NCBI RefSeq assembly: GCF_001456935.1
Contig: NZ_KQ758482.1
Coordinates: 248,001-312,000, forward strand
Origin: [Bacillus] enclensis
Lineage (GTDB): Bacteria > Bacillota > Bacilli > Bacillales > Bacillaceae_B
Reading direction: 5' to 3'
Length of the DNA: 64,000 nt
Positions 24,929-33,785 of the stretch are shown here, piece after piece. Numbering within the stretch: position 1 is the stretch's first letter; each line of letters opens with the position of its first letter. The notes below the pieces were generated by a model. It was not told where the DNA came from and searched no databases. It saw nothing but the letters and a program-made list of their open reading frames with translations. Made by a program: the position numbers and the translations under genes.

Positions 24929-25516
24929 TTAGCGTTTTTTCTTCCACTCTGACTTACTCAATATGTAGTGATGATAACGTTCGTTTTCGATCATCTGTTT
25001 ACCTCGACAGGTAAACCCGCACTTCTCAATCACCTTGTTTGATGGGACGTTGTTGATTAAAGCCACTGCGTTTAGGGTTTCTACATTTGTATGCGAAAAC
25101 AGATAGTCAATCAATCCCATAGCGGCTTTCGTTGCGTACCCCTTCCCCTGGTATTCACTTGAAATGGCATACATGATTTCTCTATTCGGTTCAGGCAGCT
25201 CTTCTTTGATGCCTGTACAGCACCAACCGATCAGTTCATCCGTTTCCTTAATAAATACACCCAGTTTTAAAAAATGGTCTCCGATGTCGGTCATGTTTGC
25301 AGCTGCATCAAGGAATGCTTTGTTTGCCGGTATTTCGTAATTTGTTACCCATTCAAGTCTCTGTTCCTTGGTGGATTTCCAGTCAGGGAGGAAATGATAG
25401 ATTTCAGGTTGATTTGATATTTTGTAAATATTGATTGCATCTTCGATTGAAAACTCTTGAAGATAAAGATCTTGGCAATCGATTCTGAATAACCCTTGTG
25501 GTGTTTTCTGTTTCAT
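24929..25516 (-). CDS. GNAT acetyltransferase, RimJ/RimL type
   Basis: A 195-residue acetyltransferase with the RimJ/RimL pattern: an FSIEDAINIYKISNQ N-terminus, an acetyl-CoA loop SSEYQGKGYATKAA near residue 130 and a terminal VIEKCGFTCRGK motif. It could acetylate a protein N-terminus or an unknown small molecule. Start at ATG 25516 with AAGGGG upstream. Confidence 0.88.
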   Translation of the reverse strand: MKQKTPQGLFRIDCQDLYLQEFSIEDAINIYKISNQPEIYHFLPDWKSTKEQRLEWVTNYEIPANKAFLDAAANMTDIGDHFLKLGVFIKETDELIGWCCTGIKEELPEPNREIMYAISSEYQGKGYATKAAMGLIDYLFSHTNVETLNAVALINNVPSNKVIEKCGFTCRGKQMIENERYHHYILSKSEWKKKR

Positions 25517-25614
25517 TGCTTTCCCCTTATAAATATTATTTTATTACCCCCTAAAATAGCATCCAGAGCAGGGGAGTGGTAACCGTCATTCAGCTCCGGT
25601 CAGTCATCCGTAAA

Positions 25615-26145
25615 TCATTCATACTTATCAATCATAACCCCATTTTCATCGTAATAGGTGTAGTTCCGATACTCATATCCACCATCTCTTGATTCAGGCA
25701 GATCAACCCAGGTTACGCTCGGCTCGTAAGGAGGGAACGTTTGTTCCAGGGTTTCCCCGTTAATATCCACCGTCATTTTTGCAATGTCATTTTCACCATT
25801 AGTTACGAACATAATCTTTTCAAGTTCCCTGCCAGGTAAAAACATTGCAAATGCCTCTTCCTGATTGGATTCAATATGCTTCCACTCATAATTACCTTTT
25901 TCATTTTTGGCAAACTGTATATAGGATGGCTGTTGATTGGCTAGAAACCCTGCAATCCTTACATCATCAAAATCATTGATTTGTACAAGTTGAATGTCTT
26001 TTTCTTCATAACCTTCAACTGACTTGATCACTTCAATGATGGATTGCTTATCATTACCATATACCCTCGTGGATTGATACCAGGCAAAAAAAGCGGAGAG
26101 AACCACGAGTGAAGTGATCAGGATTGCTATTTTTTTCTTTTTCAT
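25615..26145 (-). CDS. Membrane-anchored or exported hypothetical protein
   Basis: From ATG 26145 (GGGGGATC upstream) the 176-residue product begins MKKKKIAIL and has one hydrophobic segment (about 5-20), then a polar domain with an YKLVQ-like early helix and a C-terminal YYDENG stretch. The frame to 26217 overlaps the upstream gene and has no site. I do not recognise the family; a small anchored extracytoplasmic protein is most likely. Confidence 0.6.
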   Translation of the reverse strand: MKKKKIAILITSLVVLSAFFAWYQSTRVYGNDKQSIIEVIKSVEGYEEKDIQLVQINDFDDVRIAGFLANQQPSYIQFAKNEKGNYEWKHIESNQEEAFAMFLPGRELEKIMFVTNGENDIAKMTVDINGETLEQTFPPYEPSVTWVDLPESRDGGYEYRNYTYYDENGVMIDKYE

Positions 26146-26174
26146 ATAATGATCCCCCTGTACTTGGATGGATT

Positions 26175-26528
26175 TCACCAACGTAAAACAGTCCACACTT
26201 TTTGTTTCAAGCAGCAATACTGCTCTGCATTCGTATCAGAAAAGGCTTCCTCTCTGTTTGAAGGGACATACGTATAGGTGATGTTTTCACTAAATTGAGA
26301 AGCGGTGAAGTCGTATCGTTTCCCACTTATGAAATTATAAAAATGCCAACCCTCGGCCAGTTTGGTCTTTTTTATTTCCCCGCCTAAAAGGTCATTGACC
26401 ACCAATGCGGTCACACCACACTGTCCTTTCGCAGGGTTTTCCCTGCTCCATTTAGAACTTGACTTAACAGACCAGGATTCTGCCATAGCCTTCTTTAACT
26501 CTTCTGGTTGTATCGTCTCCTTTTTCAT
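26175..26528 (-). CDS. YunG-like hypothetical protein
   Basis: A 117-residue soluble protein. The ENPAKGQCGVTALVVNDLLGGEI stretch (about residues 30-53) and the WHFYNFISGKRYDFT stretch resemble B. subtilis YunG, a conserved protein of unknown function. The Cys in GQCGVTA followed by a His in WHFY suggests a papain-like arrangement, which is inference. It is upstream of the anchored protein and overlaps only the unused longer frame of it. Confidence 0.6.
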   Translation of the reverse strand: MKKETIQPEELKKAMAESWSVKSSSKWSRENPAKGQCGVTALVVNDLLGGEIKKTKLAEGWHFYNFISGKRYDFTASQFSENITYTYVPSNREEAFSDTNAEQYCCLKQKVWTVLRW

Positions 26529-26633
26529 ACACCGCCTGCTTTCTCAGCTGAATAACTAAATCCAGCTTTTGGTTTCGCCTGCAATTGATGGTCCCCCTTC
26601 TATTTATAAAAACACAAATCTGCATCATTACTT

Positions 26634-27086
26634 TCATGAAAATTTCTGTCTATACTCATCAATGATTGGTGAGTCAGTGGGATTAATGTTAGAAGGGATT
26701 TCATTCACATTAAAAAACTGCAATTTTTCAACTTCATTTTCTCCCTTTTTTAACACTCCCTCATACGAGTCACATATAAACGCTGTCACCACATTAAATA
26801 CTTCATCCCCGTGAGGATACTTGTAGTAAAAGTCTTGTCCTGAATAGACATTGAACAACTTCAGTTTAGATGCTGTCAGGCCCGTCTCTTCAAATAACTC
26901 CCTTTTGGCCGCTTCTTCCAAGGATTCTCCCAACTCAAGGGAACCGCCAGCCAGCCCCCAGCAATGATTGTCAGTGCGGCGTTGCAGCAATAATTCATTC
27001 CTGCTGTTAACCAATATGACGCATGCCCCTGCCATAATCAGCGGGCGGCTTCCCACTATTTTTCTTAAATTCATTATGTATCCCAT
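26634..27086 (-). CDS. Nudix hydrolase
   Basis: A 150-residue hydrolase with a textbook Nudix box, GGSLELGESLEEAAKRELFEETG, at about residues 47-69. The N-terminal AGACVILVNSRNELLLQRR strand is typical of MutT-like enzymes. Ribosome binding site GGAGGGACC lies 6 bases before the ATG. Substrate unknown. Its 5' end overlaps a truncated reading frame that looks like the start of an acetyltransferase. Confidence 0.9.
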   Translation of the reverse strand: MGYIMNLRKIVGSRPLIMAGACVILVNSRNELLLQRRTDNHCWGLAGGSLELGESLEEAAKRELFEETGLTASKLKLFNVYSGQDFYYKYPHGDEVFNVVTAFICDSYEGVLKKGENEVEKLQFFNVNEIPSNINPTDSPIIDEYRQKFS

Positions 27087-27174
27087 AAGGTCCCTCCAAT
27101 ACTGTGTCTATGTCGAACTGACGGATCATTTTATAGTCATTTTCATCCTTATATCCTCTATGAATTACAGCCAT
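27007..27174 (-). pseudogene. Possible truncated acetyltransferase N-terminus
   Basis: A 55-codon frame from ATG 27174 begins MAVIHRGYKDENDYKMIRQF, a typical GNAT opening, but leaves that pattern after about 25 codons and runs on in the wrong frame through the Nudix gene start. It looks like the stub of a gene removed by deletion. The gap to 27572 holds no other gene. Confidence 0.35.
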
Positions 27175-27394
27175 CTTCTTTCGCCAGCTTTATTATCTTA
27201 AAAGAATTCCTAATCTTACCATCTTCAATTATTTCAAAATATTCAAAACAAAACAATGTAAAAAAAATTAGGATGACCAAATATAGTAGGCAGTCCCGTT
27301 TTCGTGGCGGCATAAGAATCAGTATACCTTGTAGCACTGTAAACCGCAGGGTTGTTATCGTTGATTTATAAACCTTTAGATAGTAACGTTAAAT

Positions 27395-27447
27395 CCCCCC
27401 GCACAACGACTTAACAATGAATATTGTCATCGTGCGAGTCAGGGGGG
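27395..27447. other. Hairpin with C6/G6 outer stem
   Basis: CCCCCCGCACAACGAC can pair imperfectly with GTCATCGTGCGAGTCAGGGGGG. No T run follows, so it is not a clear terminator. It may be a decayed mobile element end. Confidence 0.3.
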
Positions 27448-27571
27448 CCATTTTACGTGTTATTTGATTTTATAATCTTCCAAGAAAACTCAAGGATTTA
27501 TAACATTATATGTTAAAATACACTTAAAGATTTCACCGTGGAAGGTTAGCCTAAAAAATCTATATTATATA

Positions 27572-28309
27572 ATGTTGGATTTGAAGTCGGCGTTGATAAA
27601 AACGTTCTTTATAGACAAAAAGCAGGGTGATAAGTCAATAATCGGAATAAGTATAGCGACGAAGTGGGAATATGAAGCGACATTAGAATACTTCAGCATA
27701 AAAGATGACGAACGTTTCGGTTATCCTTATGGCGAGTATTTCATGAGAACAATGAATGATACTGAGCTTGTTTTTTATAGTACCGGTGTAAGAAAAGTAA
27801 ATGGTGTTGGCGGTAATCAGTATATGATTTCTAAGTTTAATTTAACGAAAGTCATCGTTGCCGGCACATGTGCAGGAATAGATGACAGGTTCAGTAATTT
27901 GGATATTTTTGTACCCAATAAAGCCGTTCAATATGATTGCACAGTAAAAGAAATCGAGCCTTTTATTAAACAATCTTTCATTGTCGATATTGAACTATCA
28001 AAATATGGTTCTAATTTTCATACCGGAACAATTGGCACCGCTGATAAAGCAGTCGTGATGTGGAAGGACTATTTAGAGCTAAAAGAAAATAAAATAATAA
28101 TTGCCGATACAGAAGCGGGTGCAATTGCTTATATCTGTAAGAAGAATGATGTTGAGTGTATCATTATTAAAGGAATATCCGATTTTCCTACAGAAGAAAG
28201 TAACTCTGCTACATTCGAATCGAATATTGAACAAATGAATGTTTATGTAGAAAACACGCCTAAAGTGATGAACAAAATATTTGGGGAGTATTTAGAGAGA
28301 TTTATTTGA
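27572..28309 (+). CDS. Nucleoside phosphorylase / MTA-SAH nucleosidase-like protein
   Basis: A 245-residue protein with the phosphorylase superfamily layout: GISIATKWEYEAT near the N-terminus, a VIVAGTCAGIDDR strand-loop near residue 95 and a DTEAGAIAYICKKNDVECIIIKGISD stretch near residue 188, which holds the base-binding glutamate and purine-binding aspartate. It is markedly AT-richer than its neighbours and has no good ribosome binding site at the ATG, which points to recent acquisition or decay. It could cleave nucleosides in a defence or salvage setting; that is inference. Confidence 0.75.
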   Translation: MLDLKSALIKTFFIDKKQGDKSIIGISIATKWEYEATLEYFSIKDDERFGYPYGEYFMRTMNDTELVFYSTGVRKVNGVGGNQYMISKFNLTKVIVAGTCAGIDDRFSNLDIFVPNKAVQYDCTVKEIEPFIKQSFIVDIELSKYGSNFHTGTIGTADKAVVMWKDYLELKENKIIIADTEAGAIAYICKKNDVECIIIKGISDFPTEESNSATFESNIEQMNVYVENTPKVMNKIFGEYLERFI

Positions 28310-28440
28310 ATCATTTTATTTAATATGCCTACATATTTAATAACGAAAGCTTGGTAATCTCCCAAACTTCAGGCCTTAGACAAACCCCACCCTCGTTGTA
28401 AGCGAAAGTGGGTTTTACTGTTATCTTAAAGATTTTCCTT

Positions 28441-28620
28441 CTATTTCTTGGAGGGACATGGCCCTCGCCAAGTCCAGTTTGCCAATTTCTTAAGATCCAT
28501 GGCAGCGAATGTAAGCAGCCTGCATTGAAACTTTTTTAAGACCTCTTAAGGTCAACCAACGCATGCCTTGCTTTTCTTTTGCGTCCGCAAAGAGACTCGT
28601 TCACCTCACTCGTTCTTTAA
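28441..28620 (-). pseudogene. IS1182-family transposase, C-terminal remnant
   Basis: Minus-strand frames give FADAKEKQGMRWLTLRGLKKV and then, after a one-base shift, FAAMDLKKLANWTWRGP, which together match the C-terminal end of IS1182-family DDE transposases. An in-frame stop upstream, the frameshift and the lack of the rest of the gene show that it is inactive. It lies between the phosphorylase-like gene and a VOC gene and may mark how the AT-rich gene arrived. Confidence 0.7.
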
Positions 28621-28635
28621 GGGCTTTGTTTTACA

Positions 28636-29055
28636 TCATGCCTTCTTAAAATGCTTCTCCTTGAACGCTATGCTCAACTCACTCCAAACATCAAACATAT
28701 TCCCGTCAATATCCTCAAAAACAAAGTTCCTTCCTGCATGACCTCTGTCTTCAATCTCCCCTACTTTCATACCTTTCCGTATAAAGTCATAATGAAATTT
28801 TTCAAGAGCATCCATTCCATTCACTTCAAACGTCAGGGAAAAACGTTCATTCCCATAACTATCGATGAAGTTTAAACTTTGGTTCTCTGCTGCCTTTACA
28901 AGAAATATACTCTGATCTGCGAGATTTACTATCGCCTTATCTTTATCTATAAAACCAAGCTCGGCACCAAGCTTCTCTACATACCAATCTGCCGATTGAT
29001 CGACGTTGGTTACAGGTATATAAGTTGTTCCAACTCTCCATAATTTTTCATTCAT
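28636..29055 (-). CDS. VOC family protein (glyoxalase/bleomycin-resistance fold)
   Basis: A 139-residue protein starting at ATG 29055 (GGGGGATG 10 bases upstream). It has two beta-alpha-beta-beta-beta modules with a VGTTYIPVTNVDQSADWYVEKLG opening and an NFVFEDIDGNMFDVWS closing strand, standard for VOC proteins. It probably binds a metal and a small ligand. It follows the GyrI-like gene by 19 bases and is likely cotranscribed with it. Confidence 0.82.
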   Translation of the reverse strand: MNEKLWRVGTTYIPVTNVDQSADWYVEKLGAELGFIDKDKAIVNLADQSIFLVKAAENQSLNFIDSYGNERFSLTFEVNGMDALEKFHYDFIRKGMKVGEIEDRGHAGRNFVFEDIDGNMFDVWSELSIAFKEKHFKKA

Positions 29056-29074
29056 ACCTAAACATCCCCCTTCC

Positions 29075-29509
29075 CTATTGAATGGCATCGAATAATTCTA
29101 CTATCAGTTGATCGGGATTCTGCCAGGATTGAAAAATCTCGACATTCCATTTATCAGTTGATCGCTGATAACCCTGTTCTGATTCCCATTTATGCAGTTG
29201 ATCATAAGCATCGAAAATCCTTTTGTTTGAACCTCTGTATATTGCTCTTGCATACTTTTGCGCAGGAATCGTGAGAGTAACCATATCTTTTGGGATATCC
29301 TCGAACTCTTCCACTTCGATGGCCACCCAGTACCCATCTTCGTCTTTATTTCTCACCTTTTTTATTTCTTTCAGACGATTCCCTATTAATCGAGATGTTT
29401 TAGGAATCTCTTCTGCATACTCTTCTCCAGCACACCAAACCCTGTATCCTACCAATTTCATCTCTTGAAGTGTTATGACTTTTTCGTCCTGTATCACTTT
29501 CACTGGCAT
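29075..29509 (-). CDS. GyrI-like / AraC-type effector-binding domain protein
   Basis: A 144-residue stand-alone effector-binding domain (SOUL/GyrI-like). It begins VITLQEMKLVGYRVWC and ends QLIVELFDAIQ, and binds small hydrophobic or cationic ligands in related regulators. It lacks a DNA-binding domain. GGGAGGTACC lies before the ATG. It lies 21 bases after the BtrH-like gene. Confidence 0.78.
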   Translation of the reverse strand: MPVKVIQDEKVITLQEMKLVGYRVWCAGEEYAEEIPKTSRLIGNRLKEIKKVRNKDEDGYWVAIEVEEFEDIPKDMVTLTIPAQKYARAIYRGSNKRIFDAYDQLHKWESEQGYQRSTDKWNVEIFQSWQNPDQLIVELFDAIQ

Positions 29510-29530
29510 TATGGTACCTCCCTGAAATAA

Positions 29531-30541
29531 TTAATGAACCCATTTTTCCGCATAATAATTATTCATGAAATCCGATAAGGTTTGCAGACATTTCAATCCT
29601 TCCTCCTCGGCTTCCTTTGCTTTTTTTAATAATTGAACGGCCTTTTCTTTATTTCCTTTCTCAGCTGGTTCACCACCATGTGGGAAAGGAAACAACTCCC
29701 GAAGTTCAACCAAAGCCTTTGCTGCGGTCGTATAATGTTTCACAGCATCTGATGCGAATTTTCTTACACCCCTTTCCACAATATTCGTACCAACCCACTT
29801 GATGGTAAGGTCATGTAAGAATTTCACCGCAAATTCCCTTGCATCGGAAACAACAAGAGCATTAAATGCATTGCCATGGGGATCTGCATTTCCTTTTTCC
29901 AACACATCCACCCATGTATCATACGCTTTTAACCCAATGACATACTTATCTTCAAAGGGACCCTGCCATTCCCTTCCGTGAGCGTGATCCAGTATAGTAT
30001 CCAATGCCATTCGCAGCATCTCATATTTAGAGTGTGGAAGGCTTTCTTCTATAGTGGTGGAGTACAATACACCTCTGATATCCGAGTATTCCTCATAAGT
30101 CACTTCTCCATCTCTAGAACAATCCTTAGCGAAAAATACCTTTTTAGTATCGTCATACCCGTAGATCAAACCGAATTCCGGAATGAATAAATCAAATCCG
30201 ATTGCGGGTATCCCGCGATCGATGGAATCTTGAATCAATTCTAGAGTCTGTTCAACTTTATCTGGTTTTGCTGGGGCCTCTGAATCTGCCAGATTACTTG
30301 TGAAACCAAGGTTCGTTAAACTTTTCCTCATCAAATATCCACCAGGAATCGCGGTAGGGCCTGCGACATTGATCTCTTTCGAATCAATGTTTATTCGGAA
30401 GGCATGACTGGTAAGTCCCATCACATCTATGAGGTTCAAATATTTTTTATCCGTATATTTAATTGCGCCATGGATGGCTGATGCAGCAGAAGTCTTTGTT
30501 CTCAGCCAATGATTTTCATTAACTAGTTGTTTTCTTTCCAA
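29531..30541 (-). CDS. BtrH N-terminal-domain-like protein next to an ECF sigma gene
   Basis: A roughly 336-residue protein with a cysteine-peptidase/acyltransferase-like N-terminal domain similar to the BtrH family (AASAIHGAIKYTDKK... and PTAIPGGYLMRKSL) and a C-terminal helical region ending in the AKEAEEEGLKCLQTLSDF segment. GGGGGAA favours TTG 30541; an ATG at 30556 follows the sigma stop codon directly and is the alternative start. It lies in the same operon as the sigma factor, so it may modulate or be controlled by it, which is inference. Function unknown. Confidence 0.7.
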   Translation of the reverse strand: MERKQLVNENHWLRTKTSAASAIHGAIKYTDKKYLNLIDVMGLTSHAFRINIDSKEINVAGPTAIPGGYLMRKSLTNLGFTSNLADSEAPAKPDKVEQTLELIQDSIDRGIPAIGFDLFIPEFGLIYGYDDTKKVFFAKDCSRDGEVTYEEYSDIRGVLYSTTIEESLPHSKYEMLRMALDTILDHAHGREWQGPFEDKYVIGLKAYDTWVDVLEKGNADPHGNAFNALVVSDAREFAVKFLHDLTIKWVGTNIVERGVRKFASDAVKHYTTAAKALVELRELFPFPHGGEPAEKGNKEKAVQLLKKAKEAEEEGLKCLQTLSDFMNNYYAEKWVH

Positions 30542-30556
30542 TTTTAATTCCCCCAT

Positions 30557-31327
30557 TTAGATCTCAGGTATGGACAAAATCTTTTGTTTTCTTGCTCCCC
30601 GTTCCGCTTTTTTCTCTACGTAATCATGAATACATATACGGATCCTCTCCTTTTGGACTTTGACTTTTGCCCGGGAGATGGTATTGTACACATTGGCTTT
30701 CGAAGTATTGAAGAGCTCTGCAATTTTACGTGGAGGTAGATCGTCGAAAAAATATGCTTCAAAAAAAGCTTTTTCTCTTTTGCTCAGACACTTCAATAAA
30801 GAACAAATACCATCCACCACACTTAACCTCATCATGTACTCTTCTGGATTGTTCTCTCTGGACTTTTCTGATGCTTTGTATGAAAGAAATGATAAAACCT
30901 GATCGATATCTCCCCAATCGACGGTGGGCTCTTTGTGTTGTGTCGGTTGAGAAGACAGCGAACTCTCCATTTTGTAACTCGCAATTCTCATCTTCATATA
31001 AGCTTCATTTCTAACAATCTGCTTTAACCAGGGAGTGAACTTATTTGTATCCAGAAGGGTCCCGAGTTTAATAAATGCCCTGAATAAAGCTTCCTGGACG
31101 ATATCTTCCGCCAAGAATGTATCTTTTGCTACCGAATAAGCCCAGCCATGCGCTTTGGCCCTATGCATTCTTACCAATTCATTGAATGCTTCCTGATCTC
31201 CTTTCCTTGCCTGTTCAACAAGTTTCCCTTTTTCTAATTGTTTGAAATTTTCAATATCCAAACCCTTTAATTCTCCCTCAATTAAACGGCTTTCACCCAA
31301 TTCAACTAAAGTACCAGTACCTGACAT
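30557..31327 (-). CDS. ECF-type RNA polymerase sigma factor
   Basis: A 256-residue sigma-70 family factor of the ECF kind. Region 2 is visible as FNELVRMHRAKAHGWAYSVAKDTFLAEDIVQEALFRAF (about residues 48-85) and region 4 as LPPRKIAELFNTSKANVYNTISRAKVKV (about 198-228). An extra N-terminal stretch and a middle linker make it longer than minimal ECF factors. It directs RNA polymerase to a specific promoter set, unknown here. The downstream BtrH-like gene starts directly after its stop codon. Confidence 0.87.
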   Translation of the reverse strand: MSGTGTLVELGESRLIEGELKGLDIENFKQLEKGKLVEQARKGDQEAFNELVRMHRAKAHGWAYSVAKDTFLAEDIVQEALFRAFIKLGTLLDTNKFTPWLKQIVRNEAYMKMRIASYKMESSLSSQPTQHKEPTVDWGDIDQVLSFLSYKASEKSRENNPEEYMMRLSVVDGICSLLKCLSKREKAFFEAYFFDDLPPRKIAELFNTSKANVYNTISRAKVKVQKERIRICIHDYVEKKAERGARKQKILSIPEI

Positions 31328-31501
31328 ATAGATTGGACTCCTTTCAACACCTCCATATATAGAGATGCATCTGAAACGGGAAATCTAACAAAATAGCATT
31401 AAATTTTTCTTCATCTTCCACTTATACCAATTATTTCAAATTCACTTTAGTTGTACAATCAATTAATAAATTTATGATGAAGGTGGGTCAATTTTTGCAC
31501 T

Positions 31502-32335
31502 TCACCATCTATATCTAATTTCCCTAATCACCACCCCGGGATCATCCCAATGCAGCATATGAGACGTGTTCGGAATCAGTTTCACCGTTGCACCGGTTTT
31601 TTGTTCAAAAATGCCGGCGGTCAGGTTCCTGTATGGAGTTCGTGATTCAGGCAGCGCTGCCCGAAGCAGGCAAATGTCCAGGTGGCGGGGGAGTTTTTCA
31701 TAAATATCCTCCGTTTCATTCTTGTGCATGCCTCTAATGATGTTACCGCCCGTTTCTCCCCTTGCGTGCCAATAATACTTCCCATCCTTTTGAAGGGCTA
31801 GATCCTTGGCTGCAGTCAACAATAACGGCGTTCTTCGGGAGTCGCCAAACACTGCTACATCCAAAAATTCTTCCCAGGTTACTGCGTATTCTTCAAAATC
31901 TTTTTCTTGAAGTGCCACCTCCTCTTCCATTGAAATGGACAATCGTCTTTTTGTTTGATACCCGCCGTCAATCAGGATTGCCCCCAGTACCTTCTCCGAG
32001 AAGTTCAATATGTAGAATAACGAAACAAAACTTCCCCACGAATGCGATAAAAAATAGAATGTATCGATTTTCAGCAAGTCTAGTATTTTATCCAGCCAAC
32101 CAGCCAGCGCAGGCATTTCATAGCATTCGGCACGGGTGAATGGATCGCTTTTACCGTGACCTGGAGCATCTATGCTGATGATCCTGTACTCACCCTTCAG
32201 TTCTTCAGCTATTTCTATAAAACTGAGACCTGTACTCCCCAGCCCATGCAGGCAAAAAATCACCGGTTTATCCTCACCCCCCCATTCTGTGATCCTTACA
32301 TCGATTTCTCCATCATGAATAACATACCGTTTCAT
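31502..32335 (-). CDS. Alpha/beta hydrolase
   Basis: A 277-residue alpha/beta hydrolase starting at ATG 32335 (TGGAG 8 bases upstream). Signatures are CLHGLGSTG (oxyanion loop) near residue 30, SHSWGS as the nucleophile elbow near residue 97 and a NTSHMLHW histidine near the C-terminus. A substrate is not apparent; related enzymes hydrolyse esters, lactones or haloalkanes. It is a single gene. Confidence 0.88.
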   Translation of the reverse strand: MKRYVIHDGEIDVRITEWGGEDKPVIFCLHGLGSTGLSFIEIAEELKGEYRIISIDAPGHGKSDPFTRAECYEMPALAGWLDKILDLLKIDTFYFLSHSWGSFVSLFYILNFSEKVLGAILIDGGYQTKRRLSISMEEEVALQEKDFEEYAVTWEEFLDVAVFGDSRRTPLLLTAAKDLALQKDGKYYWHARGETGGNIIRGMHKNETEDIYEKLPRHLDICLLRAALPESRTPYRNLTAGIFEQKTGATVKLIPNTSHMLHWDDPGVVIREIRYRW

Positions 32336-32363
32336 AAAAACCACTCCATTCTAATTTTTCAAA

Positions 32364-32400
32364 CACAAAAAAACCACAGAGATTACTCTGCGGTTTTAAA
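32364..32400. terminator. Bidirectional terminator
   Basis: AACCACAGAG pairs with CTCTGCGGTT around 4 bases with T tracts on both sides. It lies in the gap between the hydrolase and the signal peptidase, just upstream of the hydrolase start, and would stop any transcript coming from the gap. Confidence 0.8.
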
Positions 32401-32673
32401 AAGGAAAGAAGTCCGTAGAGTAAAAAATCAATCGGCATACTAAATAAGCATAAGAACATGCTTTCATCAGCTTGCTTCAAATTGATTTTCCACTCGTTCC
32501 CAATCATAAATCAGCCTTGTGTACCAGGCCGCTTCTATGTCGGACTTCTTCACCTGCTTTTGATGTTTTTATCAATATACCACACTGTGATATGCATAAC
32601 TACCAATAATTAACGGTAAACAACCACCAGCAACCCAATCGATGCCTGCAAAGCAGAGAGCGTCTCCTTTTTC

Positions 32674-32714
32674 TAAAAAAAGCTGAAGACCCATCACCAA
32701 TCTTCAGCTTTTCT
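32674..32714 (-). terminator. Terminator of the signal peptidase gene
   Basis: AAGCTGAAGA pairs with TCTTCAGCTT, with a run of T on the minus strand. It ends the gene at 32724. Confidence 0.85.
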
Positions 32715-32723
32715 CCTACAAAT

Positions 32724-33269
32724 CTATTTATTTTTAATAATCTTCATATCCTTTAACGGATAAAAAACAACATTCGTCGTCCCTACAACCTGATCCATAG
32801 GGACCGCCCCGATTATCCGGCTGTCCGTGCTGTTCCTTCTGTTATCCCCCATGACGAATAAATGCCCCTCGGGTACAGTGGCCTGTCCGACAGCGGTATC
32901 CTCCAGCCTAAATGACCTCGTTAACTCGCCATCTATTTGTGCTTTCTGCTCATCGAGGTATGGCTCCTTATACGCTTTTCCATTTACATACAAGGTGTCG
33001 TCCCTGTACTCGATTTTATCTCCAGGCAAACCGATCACACGCTTGATATAATCCTGTTTCTCATTTGCGTGGAACACTACAATATCGAATCTTTCCGGTT
33101 CCCCTATCTTGGATACAATCATCCGGTCCTGATCGTGTAATGTCGTATTCATCGAAGCCCCGTCAACAAGGATGGGTGTAAACAAGAAAGCCCGGACAAC
33201 TAACACGATGACCAGCGCAACACCCAAAGATTTAATCCATTCAAACGTTTCATTTTTCTTTTTTGCCAT
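32724..33269 (-). CDS. lepB: Type I signal peptidase
   Basis: A 181-residue signal peptidase I. An N-terminal membrane helix (about residues 13-32) is followed by the catalytic serine in DGASMNTTL, the catalytic lysine in DYIKRVIGLPGD and the C-terminal VMGDNRRNSTDSR box. It cleaves signal peptides from exported proteins on the outer membrane face. Start at ATG 33269 is favoured by GAGAGG; another ATG three codons upstream (33278) is possible. Size and motifs are complete. Confidence 0.93.
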   Translation of the reverse strand: MAKKKNETFEWIKSLGVALVIVLVVRAFLFTPILVDGASMNTTLHDQDRMIVSKIGEPERFDIVVFHANEKQDYIKRVIGLPGDKIEYRDDTLYVNGKAYKEPYLDEQKAQIDGELTRSFRLEDTAVGQATVPEGHLFVMGDNRRNSTDSRIIGAVPMDQVVGTTNVVFYPLKDMKIIKNK

Positions 33270-33326
33270 TTGGTTCATCCTCTCGCCTGCAAAATCTCTA
33301 AGAAACATGGGGACAGGTCCCTCAGT

Positions 33327-33785
33327 TCACTCCCAATAATGCTTCATTATATCATGTGTCCACTCGGGCTGGGTAATCGGCTCTTTCGGAAGAAATTCCT
33401 TCATGACAGGCTTTATATCCAATATCGGCGTTTCGTTGATACAGTCCAGACCCGCTAAAAATAAGGTTCTTCCCTCTCGTTTTATAACCCTTGCCGTCGT
33501 CAACCCAAGTTGATTGGGCCTGTTTTTGCCACGCTGGCTGAATATCCCTGCCTTTGGGAGATTCACATCGTTCCGGGGATGGCGGGCACCTGTTATGATT
33601 TTGGCCTGATCGACTTTATGGAAATGAAAAATAATCTCCACATGAGAAAAAGATTCGATTCCACTCAGCGAATCTTCCGGAAGGGAATCATCCAGAATGA
33701 TCTTCGAAACCACCTTCCCCCAGTAATCATCTTCAATCTCATTCCGTTCATTATAAGCAACACCGATTGGATTCAACGTAATCAT
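33327..33785 (-). CDS. trmO: tRNA (N6-threonylcarbamoyladenosine37-N6)-methyltransferase TrmO
   Basis: A 152-residue TsaA/VirR-like beta-barrel protein. The SFSHVEIIFHFH strand, the ARHPRNDVNLPKAGIFSQRGKNRPNQLGL stretch and the GLDCINETPILDIKP end are the family hallmarks. TrmO uses SAM to methylate t6A37 in some tRNAs. ATG at 33785 has GGAAGGG upstream. A plus-strand hairpin just outside (about 33808-33845) is not clearly related. Confidence 0.88.
   Translation of the reverse strand: MITLNPIGVAYNERNEIEDDYWGKVVSKIILDDSLPEDSLSGIESFSHVEIIFHFHKVDQAKIITGARHPRNDVNLPKAGIFSQRGKNRPNQLGLTTARVIKREGRTLFLAGLDCINETPILDIKPVMKEFLPKEPITQPEWTHDIMKHYWE

Noticed and set aside
25615-28309. A defence island around the nucleotidyltransferase, Nudix and phosphorylase-like genes
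   Set aside because: The genes are not tightly linked and no known effector, restriction or toxin-antitoxin gene is present.
32467-32553. 28-codon frame beginning VKKSDIEAAWYTRL
   Set aside because: Composition looks protein-like but there is no ribosome binding site and I could not match it to a family.
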